Assembly (NCBI GenBank): GCA_019054805.1
Contig: JAHQIY010000007.1
Coordinates: 935,501 to 999,500, forward strand
Length of the DNA stretch: 64,000 bases
Source of the DNA: Brachionus manjavacas
Lineage: Eukaryota > Rotifera > Eurotatoria > Ploima > Brachionidae
Reading direction: 5' to 3'
A program made the translations under genes and the position numbers. The notes under the pieces are model-generated. The model was not told the origin of the DNA. It worked only from the letters and a program-made list of their open reading frames with translations, and ran no database searches. Positions 1-11,039 of this stretch are shown piece after piece (positions within the stretch are counted from its first letter, which is position 1; each line of letters starts with the position of its first letter).

Positions 1-1664
1 ATTTACATTGCTTTGTAACTTGGTATTTTCTTTGATTCGTAGCAATTCGGGGTTTTCACTTACAACTGTAGGTTTTTGTTGAGGGTAATGGCTTTATATT
101 TGAAAAAAAATATAGATAAAGTGCTTAGCTTTTTTATCAGTAAGTATCTGATAAGCATTAAATCCAAGTAGATGATAAGTTTAGTTAAAAAAAAAAAGTG
201 AATTTTAGATTATTTATTGATTGATCGATTTATTCCACCCGAAAATAAAAGAGCAGATTCGGCCTTATTTTAATCAATTAATTTAAATGATGGCTCAAAT
301 CGGATAAAATAAACATTGATCTGAAAATTTCATGCAAAAAAAACAAGCAAAAGAGTGGCTTGAGAACCTAGAATTTCTTTCCATCATTAAGCTTATTCAA
401 AGTTAAATTCTTAAATTTCAAAAATTATTTAACTCAGTGCGCTTGTGAAGAGTAAAGTTTCTTTTAATTAAATTAAATAATATTTATTTAAAAATTGTAA
501 TACAAGCCCGAAAAATTTAAATTTTTTTTGGATCAAATTTTTGTTATTGAAGAAAAATTAATCAATTCTCAAAAAGCTTAAATAAAGTCGATTCTCGCAC
601 TAACGAAGCTTAAAATTAAGTTAAATATTTTATTTATCTTTTAATTATTCATTTATTATTAGAAAAAAAATAAAATTTTTTATAAATTAAACAATTTTTT
701 TTTAAAATAAGTTCAAAGCGACCGTTCGAAACAGTCCTGGGTTAAACCCAAACTTTTTTACAAAAAAAAAAGTTAAATCTTTTAGAAAAAAAAATTAAGA
801 GTGGAAATTAGTACAAAATTAGAACTCTTGAATCTGTCTAATGTAATCAAATAAAAGTGACTAAAATTCACGATTTATTAATCTTTTGAAAAATAATAAT
901 CTATTGATTTAATAAATCAAAAATATTTTTGAACACATCAAAATATAAAAAAATTTTAATTTCTTCTAAATATGAAATTTAGAGGAAAAAATTGAAATTT
1001 GAAATTTAAAATTAGTTTTGTTGTATTAGTCGGTGCATTCGACGTAATTCTAAAGACTGGTTTATGCATTAATTCTAAAAGTAAATTAAAGTACTTAAAA
1101 GATTTAAGTTTAGACTGCATAACTTTGATTAAGATGTAACATTGACTGTATCACTTGAAATAATCTACAAGACTTATTTTTTCCCTTCAAAATAAGAGTT
1201 GAAAAACTTTTTAATTTTTTTTAATTAAAAATTTTGTTTGAAATTTTTTTAAATATTAAAATTAAATCCAGCACAAAAGTTTTGGCTAAATGAAGAACTG
1301 GCTGAATCTAATAAATATTTACGGATGAAACCATTCTTATAGAATTTATTTTAAATTAAAATTGATATTAAAAAATTTTAAACAAAAGCTTACAAAATAG
1401 AACTAAAATTTAACAAAAAACATATTTTACTTACACAAAACAATAGGGTTGTTTATCGAAACCTTTATAGTTTTTCATATTCAAAATTGAATTGCAAACC
1501 GAACATCTGAAACAATTTTTATGCCAAATCTGAACCCAAAAAAAATGTTTAAAAATTTTTCTGTTTATTATTTTCCGCATACGAACCTTATCCAAACATT
1601 TTAGTTCTTCAATTGGATACACTGACTTTTCGCATTTAGCGCACTTTTTTGGAGTACCGAACAT
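1..1664 (-). CDS. LASP: LASP-type LIM and nebulin-repeat protein (5' part; continues past window edge)
   Basis: Actin-associated scaffold of the LASP family: an N-terminal LIM zinc-binding domain, then nebulin repeats. Coding exons read on the minus strand are 1587-1664 (ATG at 1664), 1431-1529 and 1-91. The introns are 57 bp (1530-1586) and about 1.3 kb (92-1430), both GT-AG and phase-consistent. Joined, the LIM ligand spacing is complete: CAKC, then HKNC, CSVC and a final CFVH. The third exon begins HYPQQ and leads into a nebulin-type stretch ([13 protein letters not shown]), the order seen in LASP1. The 57-bp intron has no stop in frame and can be mistaken for coding sequence; removing it restores the CLDK-IWHK junction of the family. 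The rest, including any SH3 domain, lies outside the window. Upstream of the ATG there is only AT-rich DNA. Confidence 0.87.
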
Positions 1665-4600
1665 TTTGTTTTCGATTTAACTCTAAATATCTTCTTTTTA
1701 TATATAAATACAAAATAGCCTAGTCTAAAATATAATAGATTTATGAGAAAAATAGAAAAAATTCGAATGCAAACAATAATTAAAATTCAAATATTGAACG
1801 CTTGTTTTCTTAAAGCGATCTTCTTGAATTGCCTAGCATAGCTAGCCATTGCAAATATATGAACAATTCAGCAAAACCAAATAAAAATAATTTGATTTTC
1901 ATTAAATAAAGAAAAAAATATGCTAAAAATTTCAATTGGGAAAAAAATATCGACCGGTAACTAAATTGACAATGTCAAACACACTAGAGAAACATGAAAA
2001 AAAAAGAAGAAATTAGAAAACGTGACCATTCCACTCGAGTTGGTGACGAATGTTAAAATTAATAATCTAAAATTAAAAAACCACTCTGCCGGTTTATCCG
2101 CACTCTTATGTTCCATGACTTCAGCCAAATGTCTCGCATTAACCAACTCGATTTGTGACGGATTAATTAGCTAAGTCAATTGCAAAGAGAACTAAATCCC
2201 TAGAATTTAGACGAGCAAATTTGATTTGAGCGACCCAGTTCTAAATGTAAAATGAGAAAGCCTCAAATCTAGGTTGCTTGGGCTATTTAAGTATGACACC
2301 AAATTTTGGAACAGCTTTGTAATCTAATATTGACGTAAATCTATTACATATATGACCTGTGTGGGCCAATTTTCTAGAACCAAAAATAAGTTAAATCGAA
2401 TAAAACAAAATAAATAAATTGTTTTGTTGTTGTTGTTTGTATTTGAACAGACTTGAGCGATACGGCTACTTAATTTGAAAAGTTTTTGCTTTCAAATTTG
2501 AATAATTTTCAAAATTTGAAAGATTAAAACTTGAATTGCTTGCTTAGTAGAAAAACAATTTCAAAATAAAATTAAATTTTAAAGTTAACTTGAAATCCCG
2601 GTTGATTTTGGAATAATAGTTTGAACTAAAAGCTTATTATTTTTATTGTTTGGCCAATTTTAATTACTTTTTTTTTAGCAACAAACAATTTTATATAACC
2701 TGATATAAAATTGCTCAGTAAAAGCTTGTTTTTGCTTTCTGTTCTCTCTTGAGTAATAATTTAGAAATTTGAATTTTTTTAGTTCAGATTTTAGTCTGAA
2801 GAGGAACAGACTTCTCAAACTAAATCAAACAATACTTTTTAAATTGTTCCGGATGCGATCGAAGCACAAAATTGAACTTAATTTCAGCAATACCCAAATT
2901 AGTCAATATTATTATTTTTGTTTCCGTTTACAAGAAAAAACTAATGAAAATCATAAATGGTATATAAACACTATTTTAATCCAACCATTAAATCTGGTTT
3001 TCGATTTTTCGCAAAATACAAATCTCTAAAGTTAACTTACTCACTTAGCCCGAAATAGTTTATTTATTGATTTATTGAGCCAGTCTGTTGATCTAAAGCA
3101 AATGCAAAATATTATTAATTAAATTTTTTAAAGTAAAAATATATCCACTTAAAATTTCTATCTTTCCGTTTATTAAGACTATCTTTTTTGCTATGAGCCA
3201 AACGAAATATCGAATTAAATTTGTCAATTGTAAAATATAGGTTGAGTTTATAAAAATTTGGCTCATTAAACAAATTTATTTGATCAAAAAATAAAAACTA
3301 TTTGAATAGAATAGAAGTTAATCTCTTTGATATTGTAAGTATTAAACAACAAATATAAACTGAACTCAAAACAGTTTATAAATAATTTAACCTAGTCTAA
3401 ATTTTCTAGAACATTTGCCTTAAAATTGTAGCTCACAAAATTTGATATTTCACCAATCTTAAAGGTCTAATTAAAAATTCTAAAGACCATGTAAAAGTCG
3501 GCTCTTAAGTAATGGTAAAATTAAAGTTTGATTTGAAATTAAAATAAAAAATTAACTCAAGCTCTATTTTGGTTATTTTTGTTGCAATATTTCAAAATTT
3601 GTTCCAAAATTAAATCATTTATTTAATTAGAAAATTTTTTAAAATCTTTTCAAAGTTAACAATGGTGAGTTTATGCTTTTGAGTTTAAATGAAATTTTTA
3701 AAAACTTTTCCACTAAAGACCAAAGGTGAACAATCTGTATTACAAAGCTCGAAAAACTTTGTCAAATCTCTGTACGAAGACCCGACTAAATGGTAATTTG
3801 ACAAATAATCAAACAATACCAAGTCAATTCAAATATTTTAATTTAAGGCAAATAACAAAAAGCATTGGGTTCTTCTTGGTTGGTATTTATTTGGCCAGAG
3901 ATATCTCATCTGTTAATATACTGGAGAATTCGTAACACATTTTCTCAGCTTGCTATTTTGTGTAAATCAACTACTTTAGAAATAAACTATTCAACAAAAT
4001 GGCAAAAATTGCTCTCTTATTTCAACTGGTTTCTTGCTCATAATAATTTCAGGAATATTTTGATTATGTTTAGATTTTTTTAAAGAAAATCACTGAAAAT
4101 TAAAAGTTCTTTCTTCCGAAAAGATAATAAAATAGCTAATTGCTCTCAAAAATGAACACAATTTTATAATCATTATAATTTTGCATTTTAACAAGAGGTG
4201 AAAAAAAAAATTAAAAAAAATTATTGAAATCTTATTATAAATTCGAATTGGTTGCTAATTTTTGCTCAAATAAGGCCTTGGTGGACTTAATTCTCAAAAT
4301 TTAAAATTTAACTTTTGGTGGTTTCTAGGAAAATTCTTACTCAAGATTAAAAAAATATCAAAATTCTTAAATTAAAGTTATTGAAGTTTGTTTTCACTCA
4401 AATTTTGCTCGCTTATTATGTAATTCAATCACATCACTTTGGAAAAAAATTCTGTTAAATTTTTCCAATTTTAAAACTATTTAACTTGAACAAATGACAA
4501 AAATATATTTTTGCAATGAATTATTCATTATAAACAATTTTTTTTTTGATTTTATCCGACAATTTTTTCAAAGATTTTCAATTGCTCAATGAAGAGAACC

Positions 4601-6163
4601 GTGATCATAAAAAATATTGATTGGCATCAAATTGCCTTAGCTTCTCATTAATCCAGGTGGATCTAATATTTGAGATTTGAAAAGCAATTAATTAAACTTT
4701 ATTAACAAACTATATTATTTTCTAATTAAAATGAGTCTATATCTACATTTTATTGAATTGAACATAAACAAAGCTGTAATGCTAGTTCCGAATTATTGTT
4801 GTATTATTTTAAATATTTCTAATTAAGGATTCTTGAATTTAGAATAATATCCTAAAAATATTTTTTAAATCTAAAAAAAACAATGCATAAAATTATTTAT
4901 ATTCTTCGGCAATATGAATTAATTGAAATTTTTGCGTATGATCGATTATAAACAAAAATTAGATTTTATTTGATAAAAATCTCTCCGATTTAATCAATAG
5001 TCAAATGATCAATTATTTTGAGCTCATATTAAAGATCATTTATATTTTATTTTTGAAATTTTTCAACAAATTTTGACTTAAAAATCACTGAATCATCAAT
5101 AAATTCCAATAAAATAAGTAATCAGGAACTAATTAAAATACTAGACAAATATTTAAGAACATGAAATTTTTAAGTGTAGGCCATTCACAAGTTTTTTAAT
5201 CAAATTCCTAATTTACATTAAGTATTAAATTACTGATTATAAAAAAAACCTTTCTCTTGGTTTAATTTCCCGATGCGAATATCAGACATTAACTCAATGA
5301 TAAAGTTTAAAATCAATATCAGTGCTTCATATCGTAATGGTCATTTTTACTGCTAGATCTCAAAATGGGTTATCGATCTTTAATGGCAAGTATCGAATTA
5401 AAAAATCTTTTGTAAAAGATAAATTATGTTTGCAATGATTTATATTCTTTATGAAAAACTCTTTGATTTCTAAAAGAGCTAAATTTATTTGGAAAAAATA
5501 TTAAAATAATTAACTTTTGAAATTTTTTTTTTCACTTTTTAAACAGTAAACAAAATTTAATCATTAAGTGAAAACTTAGAAAGTGAATTTCAATTTTTTC
5601 TAAAGCCATTTAGTTTTAATTAATTGCATACAAACTGGTCATTGAAAAAGGTTAATTGAAGTTTGAAAAAAAATAATTTTCTTAAAAGAAAAAAATAACA
5701 AAATGGTTTTTCATTTAAGAAAATTGGTTGTGTTCCGCTAGCTTTATGTACCTAAGCATGACTTTTTAATAAGTAAAATAATCTAAATCATCGTTTATTT
5801 CAATAAAAGCCATCATAGAATTTATGCCAAGAACCGGGGTCGTATATAAACAAATATATTTTGAATATTAAATAAATTTTATCTTGTAAAAAGCTTTTAG
5901 ATACGTGTTTTTTAGTAGATTTGATCGCTTTTTGTCAATTAGGCAGTAAAGCAATTTGTGAATTTATTTGTTTAGAGGCTTTACGCAATTACCATTAGAC
6001 AATAATGCACCCAAATCGTTTTAGATTTATGGTTAATTGTTTATAAATCTTATTACATTAAGCGTCATTTATTTAAAGATCATACGATGAAATTTTTGGC
6101 TACACGGCAAATTTATCTATGCAATTGACAAATTTATTTAGATGGTGCTATCTGGAAAAATAA
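1665..6163. other. Intergenic, AT-rich, between divergent LASP and LRR genes
   Basis: About 4.5 kb of poly-A/poly-T-rich DNA with no gene I recognise. It should contain the promoters of both divergent neighbours, but no clear promoter element could be picked out by eye. One less AT-rich patch near 2085-2160 is coding-like on the minus strand and is listed as a finding. Confidence 0.6.
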
Positions 6164-8497
6164 ATGAACATGAACAATTTTGCCATCAAAATTAACTTTT
6201 TGCTCTTAGCTGTGGTTCACGCTGTTTGGACCACTTTGATACAAGATTTTGCGCTAACAAGACTCAACCATTCGCATAAATATCCATTTTTGTACCAAAT
6301 CGAGAAAATTTCGGATCTCGACTCATCAGAGGCTCCGGCAAACTATAGCCAAATGAAACCCAGTCCAAACAAAGAGCTGGCAAAAACGAGCACCAAAAAT
6401 GACAGAAAACTTTTTAATAAATGCAATGGCCTTTTTGGCGAGTGTCTATGCTCGTTCAACCAGGACATTAAGCGCTTTTTTTTGTACTGCAATGATCCGA
6501 ATGTACAAAAAATTCCTAATTTTCAGACAGCCTATAGTTTGTATGAACAAGAGCTAAACAATTCCGGATTGAGTACAGATTTGATTTTTTCCAAGTTTGA
6601 CTTCCGCGGAAGCATGATCAGACGCATAAAAAAACAAGACTTCTACGGAGTTAAGTTCGATTTTTTTAAGCGCAAAGATTTAAAGTTAAATCAAATTAAA
6701 TCGAACCTAAGCTCGTTTGAGTCTATAATTGACGAGCTTAAAAAAAATGTTCTGCCAATTTATCATTTGGATTTTGACAATGTTGTGGACATTTCAGATG
6801 GAGCTTTTGAGGATTTTGTTCTCAAATCGACTTTGTTGAGCACTGAATTACAAGAGGGTCCAGGCAAGAGCGATGATGACCTGTTGCTAAAAATTCGATT
6901 TTCTAATTCTAAATTAGTTCTTTCGTCAAAGAAAAAGCCTTTGCGAGGTCTACGGGCCCTTGAAATGACATTTGACAATTTGACAAATGATTTTTTGGTA
7001 AATTCAATGTTTGACTTTGCGGTAATGTCCCAATTGAGTATTGAAAACTCGGAAAATTTTATCGGTTTCCTTGATCTCGGCGCCACTTTGCCAAATGGAA
7101 AGTTATTGAAAAAATTCTCGGTTTTCCGCAGCTACAAAATAGATTCTCTGTGCTCCCATTCTTTGCCCTCTTTTGTCGACCATGAAAAATTTTCCGAAAT
7201 TTCCATCAAAAAATGTTCAAATTTAAAATCAATCACCGGCTTCACTTTTCATAGATATCGACATTTAAAGACTCTAGTTTTATCTGCAAATAGTTTGGAA
7301 AAAATTGACCCCAACTCGTTCAGATATTTGAATCAACTGGAAACGCTGGACCTGAGCTCAAACCCTATCGGCAGTCTAGAAGACCAAATTTTCACCGATT
7401 TATACAGTCTAAAAACTCTTAATTTAGATTCTACAATGCTAAAACAAATAAACGAGTTCACCTTAAAAGGTTTAATGAGTCTTAGTGATCTAAGCTTTTC
7501 CAAGTGCTCGTATTTGGCCTCGATACATGAAAATGCATTCGAGGACTCCAGGAACACCCTGAAAGAATTAAATCTAAAAGATACTTCGATAAAAATTTTA
7601 AGCTCAATTTACAATGATAGTTCTTGGTTGACGGGTCTAAATTTAGAGCTTCTAAATTTGGACTCTTATTCAGCTCATGTTGATTTTTCTGTCAAAAATT
7701 TTGACAATAATGATTTAAAAATTTTAATGTGTAAAATACTGGATACTGTATCTAGAAAAACTCTGATCGATCTGCAACGAAATCAAAGCTGTAACTGCTT
7801 GGTTTATTTTATTTATTCGGTAAAAATGTTTACGTTGCCAAAGTGGGAATACAAAAGCCCGTTCTGCTACAGAAATCAGCTAGACTACTTTCCGAATGGA
7901 ACCAAAATTTTTAGCAAAATAAATGAAAAAGAAAAATCATGTGATTTAGACAATCTTGTTCATTTTTGCAGCCCTACGACACCAACTACAACCACCACTA
8001 CGACACGAAAGCCAACCAAACCGGTTTACTTAAATCCTGCCATATTTAAAACAACCAGACGTACAAGATATCCAAAATTTGATCTAAGAAAATTTATGCA
8101 GGTTTTTCTGGTCATCTTATTTGTGACAGCAATATCAATTTTTTTCACCATAGTGTACCTGAGAGTGTCGAAAAAGAAGGAGCGCAAAAAAAAACTAAAA
8201 AAATTGTCATTAATGAGAATGAGAACAAGTTCGAACTCAAGTTCCAATCCGACAATATCGATAAATAATTTACCGCGAATAAATTCAAAATTTAAGATAA
8301 ATAAAGTTGTTCTGCCGCCTAATGTTATTCCACCATTTACCAAAAATATACCATCAGTTGGTCCCGATGCAAGACACAAAAAAATAAGTCAAATAATTGA
8401 GTTCAAATCAGTGAAAAAAAATGAAAGTCAATCGCTTTTAAACGATTTTAATCAAGGAAAAATAGCCACATTTTCTATTGGAAGTAATTTTGATTAA
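6164..8497 (+). CDS. Leucine-rich-repeat single-pass membrane protein
   Basis: Single-exon 777-residue protein predicted to be a type I cell-surface receptor or adhesion protein. Visible parts: hydrophobic signal segment at residues ~7-25; a cysteine cluster like an LRR N-cap (CNGLFGECLC, from ~87); a diverged repeat region with the clearest leucine-rich repeats at ~365-520 (LETLDLSSNPI, LKTLNLDSTML); a C-cap cysteine set from ~543 (CNCL, later C-F-C); a threonine-rich stalk at ~604-615; a transmembrane helix at ~646-667; then a basic cytoplasmic tail (KKKERKKKLKK) of about 110 residues rich in Ser and Asn. No TIR, kinase or immunoglobulin domain is visible, so it is neither a Toll nor a Trk-type receptor. 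The ATG at 6164 is followed at once by a second in-frame ATG (6170), so the start is uncertain by two codons. Family membership beyond LRR is unknown. Confidence 0.85.
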   Translation: MNMNNFAIKINFLLLAVVHAVWTTLIQDFALTRLNHSHKYPFLYQIEKISDLDSSEAPANYSQMKPSPNKELAKTSTKNDRKLFNKCNGLFGECLCSFNQDIKRFFLYCNDPNVQKIPNFQTAYSLYEQELNNSGLSTDLIFSKFDFRGSMIRRIKKQDFYGVKFDFFKRKDLKLNQIKSNLSSFESIIDELKKNVLPIYHLDFDNVVDISDGAFEDFVLKSTLLSTELQEGPGKSDDDLLLKIRFSNSKLVLSSKKKPLRGLRALEMTFDNLTNDFLVNSMFDFAVMSQLSIENSENFIGFLDLGATLPNGKLLKKFSVFRSYKIDSLCSHSLPSFVDHEKFSEISIKKCSNLKSITGFTFHRYRHLKTLVLSANSLEKIDPNSFRYLNQLETLDLSSNPIGSLEDQIFTDLYSLKTLNLDSTMLKQINEFTLKGLMSLSDLSFSKCSYLASIHENAFEDSRNTLKELNLKDTSIKILSSIYNDSSWLTGLNLELLNLDSYSAHVDFSVKNFDNNDLKILMCKILDTVSRKTLIDLQRNQSCNCLVYFIYSVKMFTLPKWEYKSPFCYRNQLDYFPNGTKIFSKINEKEKSCDLDNLVHFCSPTTPTTTTTTTRKPTKPVYLNPAIFKTTRRTRYPKFDLRKFMQVFLVILFVTAISIFFTIVYLRVSKKKERKKKLKKLSLMRMRTSSNSSSNPTISINNLPRINSKFKINKVVLPPNVIPPFTKNIPSVGPDARHKKISQIIEFKSVKKNESQSLLNDFNQGKIATFSIGSNFD

Positions 8498-8500
8498 GAA

Positions 8501-10869
8501 TTATAAAACAGTGTCCGAATTCCAGCAAAAGTGTAAATTTTCATTCATGTTGTCTATGGATAGCATATCGGGTTCATCCAAATTGAAGTCGAAAATGTTT
8601 ATGTTATCCTTCAAGTGAAGTTCGTTGGTTGACTTTGGAATCACCGCTAAAATTTTTAATTTATTGTTTAATTATTAATCTTTAAATTTTATTTTATTTG
8701 CCTATTTTTTGTTGAATAGCCCATTTGAGCAAAATTTGAGCAGGAGTCTTTGCGTACTTTTGAGCTAAGCATGTAATTTTTTCAGACTGGACAAGCTTTT
8801 TGGTTGATTCTGGATCCGATGTGCCCAGAGAGGAATAAGCTTGGAATATTATTGAATTTTGACGGCAAAAGTCGACTAAATCTCTTTGAATTAATAATGG
8901 ATGAAACTCACACTTTTAAATAAACAATTTAAAATAAAAATTTTTGAATTTGAAATTTGCTTACCTGTAAAAGCTGGGGTTTTATGGAGCAGTATGAAAA
9001 TAGCTCTTGAACATGTCTAATATTATAGTTGGAGACTCCTATTGATTTTATAATGCCATCGTTATAAGCTCGTTCGAGCTCTTGGTATGTTTTTTTTCGA
9101 TAGTCAAAATTTCGCTGGTCATCAAGTTTAAAGCCTTTTACTCCTGGCCAGTGAATCAAGACCATATCAATATAACTTAATCCAAGATCTTCACGACTTT
9201 TTAAAATTGATTCGTAACATTTATCTGCATGATTGTAGGTGGCGATTTTCGTAATTACAAAAATTTCCTCTCTTTTAATGTTTAGTTTTGGTAATAACTT
9301 TTTAAATGATTCTCCTAGATCTTTTTCATTTTTATATACTTGAGCGCTATCTTTTTAAAAAACAATTTTATTTTTTATTCAGTAAATGAAAGATCAATCA
9401 AATCCAAGAAAATGTAGACCAAAGCAAAAGTCTTAAAGCTTAGTTAATGGTTTTGTTGAAAAGCTTATCACATTTTTTATAGAATAATTATAGGATCATA
9501 CTTTTGTTGTTTAAAACTTTTTTTTATTTTTTAAATGTAATAAAATTAAATTAACATGGTCCTAAATTTTTGAAAACTTCTTATAGAGTTTCTTTCGTTT
9601 ACATGCCTTTTAAAGAATTCCGATTAAGTTACTGAGAATTTGCAGACTATGACAACTGGTTAAATAATTTTTGTCGCTTTTGCAAAAAAAAATTTATTAT
9701 TGATTTGAAACAAGGATTTTTGGTAATTTTATGTACAATTATGACATTTTACGCATAAAATTTGTTTTTTTTTTAAATTTGGTAAAATTAAGGCAGGAAA
9801 TTTTTCAAATGAGCTTCAAAATTAGAATTAGATAATTCTTTCTAATGAGCAATCTAATAATACCTTTTTTCTGAAAACTAATTTTTATCCTCATCTTGTT
9901 AAATTTAATTGACTGGTTCGGATCATCAAATAAAAGTTTTTTTTTAAAATAAATCTGTAATGAGATGAAAGAATATTCAATAGATTTAAAAAAAACTTAA
10001 AATATTTAATTTTATACTCATTTTAACTTAACTTATGGGAGAAAAAAAAGAACTTTACGTTAAAAAATAAAAAAATCTGCCTCAATAAATCAACTTTTTT
10101 TGGTCCTATTACAATTTTCTGAAATTTTGATAAATTTACATTTTTTTGTGAAAAAGTTAGGAGAAGAATTTATCTATTCTATAAAGAAGATTTCTCGGAA
10201 AAAAAAACTAACAAAATCCTTTCATATGCAATTTAATATGAAGTTAAAATTAAAAAAAAAAACATTAATTTTTATAAAAAAATATTTTTGAAAATGTTAA
10301 TAGACAGGTTGAATGAAGCTTAAATTTTTTTAGGCTTTATTACAATTGGAAAATTGAATGATTTTTTTTTTTTAAATTAGAAATAAATTTTTATTTAAAT
10401 TACAATTACAACATTAATCTATTAGATTAAAGAATTGATTGGAAAAAAAAACTGCTTCTAAATTATAAACCTAGTCCATTTTATTACAATTTAATAAAAT
10501 AGAAAGCAAGGGTTTCTTTACATTTTCAATACTGTATTAATCTAAGTAATCCAAATTTTTTAAAGTAAAGCTATATGTTTGTTTGACAATGTGAATGCAA
10601 CAATTTATTATGGCTCTTTTTAAACTTTTTTCCAAATTCAAATCAGCTTGTTATATCAGTATTAAATCATTAAAAAAAAGATTACCAAAGAGACGATATC
10701 CATTTTCCAAGGCCTTTTCAACAACATGATGACAAAATTCAAATCCTTTAACTTTATATGTACCCACTAAAATTAATTTTTTCAGTTTTTAATATATCAA
10801 AAATTTTAATAATGAATACTAACAGCCTATGATGGGCATCTTAAGATCGTTTATTGATAAATAAATCAT
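8501..10869 (-). CDS. Aldo-keto reductase
   Basis: NADPH-dependent carbonyl reductase of the aldo-keto reductase superfamily, cytosolic, 289 residues. Exons on the minus strand: 10824-10869 (ATG at 10869), 10686-10766, 8965-9350, 8702-8912, 8501-8646 (stop TAA 8501-8503). Phases agree at all junctions. The catalytic tetrad is intact: Asp43 and Tyr48 (FDSAQVY), Lys77 (VITK) and His109 (LIHWPG). Other family marks are the GLGTYK start strand, GVSNYN, and the cofactor-binding VIPKS near the C-terminus. The fourth intron (8647-8701, 55 bp) needs a GC donor (TAG|GCAAAT) to keep the frame. Intron 2 (9351-10685) is 1.3 kb of AT-rich DNA with no coding signal. The gene lies 170 bp downstream of RAB3GAP1 on the same strand and converges on the LRR gene, with stops 3 bp apart. 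The substrate cannot be told from sequence. Confidence 0.92.
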
Positions 10870-11039
10870 TATATTTCAAATATTTCAACTTAATTTTTGA
10901 GAAATCTAAATTATTATTCAAAAGCATTATTAATGATTTTGATTTCATTTTTTTAACTGCTGAATTAATTTTACTATTTTCCGAAAAATTTTATTTTTAA
11001 AGTTATTTTATAAAGTCTAAAATAAAGTCTAAAATTTAT

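Noticed and set aside
6763..8379. Three minus-strand ORFs of 74-117 codons
   Set aside because: Antisense shadows of the LRR coding exon.
10100..10291. 63-codon plus-strand ORF of Lys/Phe/Ile codons
   Set aside because: Lies in an aldo-keto reductase intron; composition is that of AT-rich non-coding DNA, with no domain or splice context.
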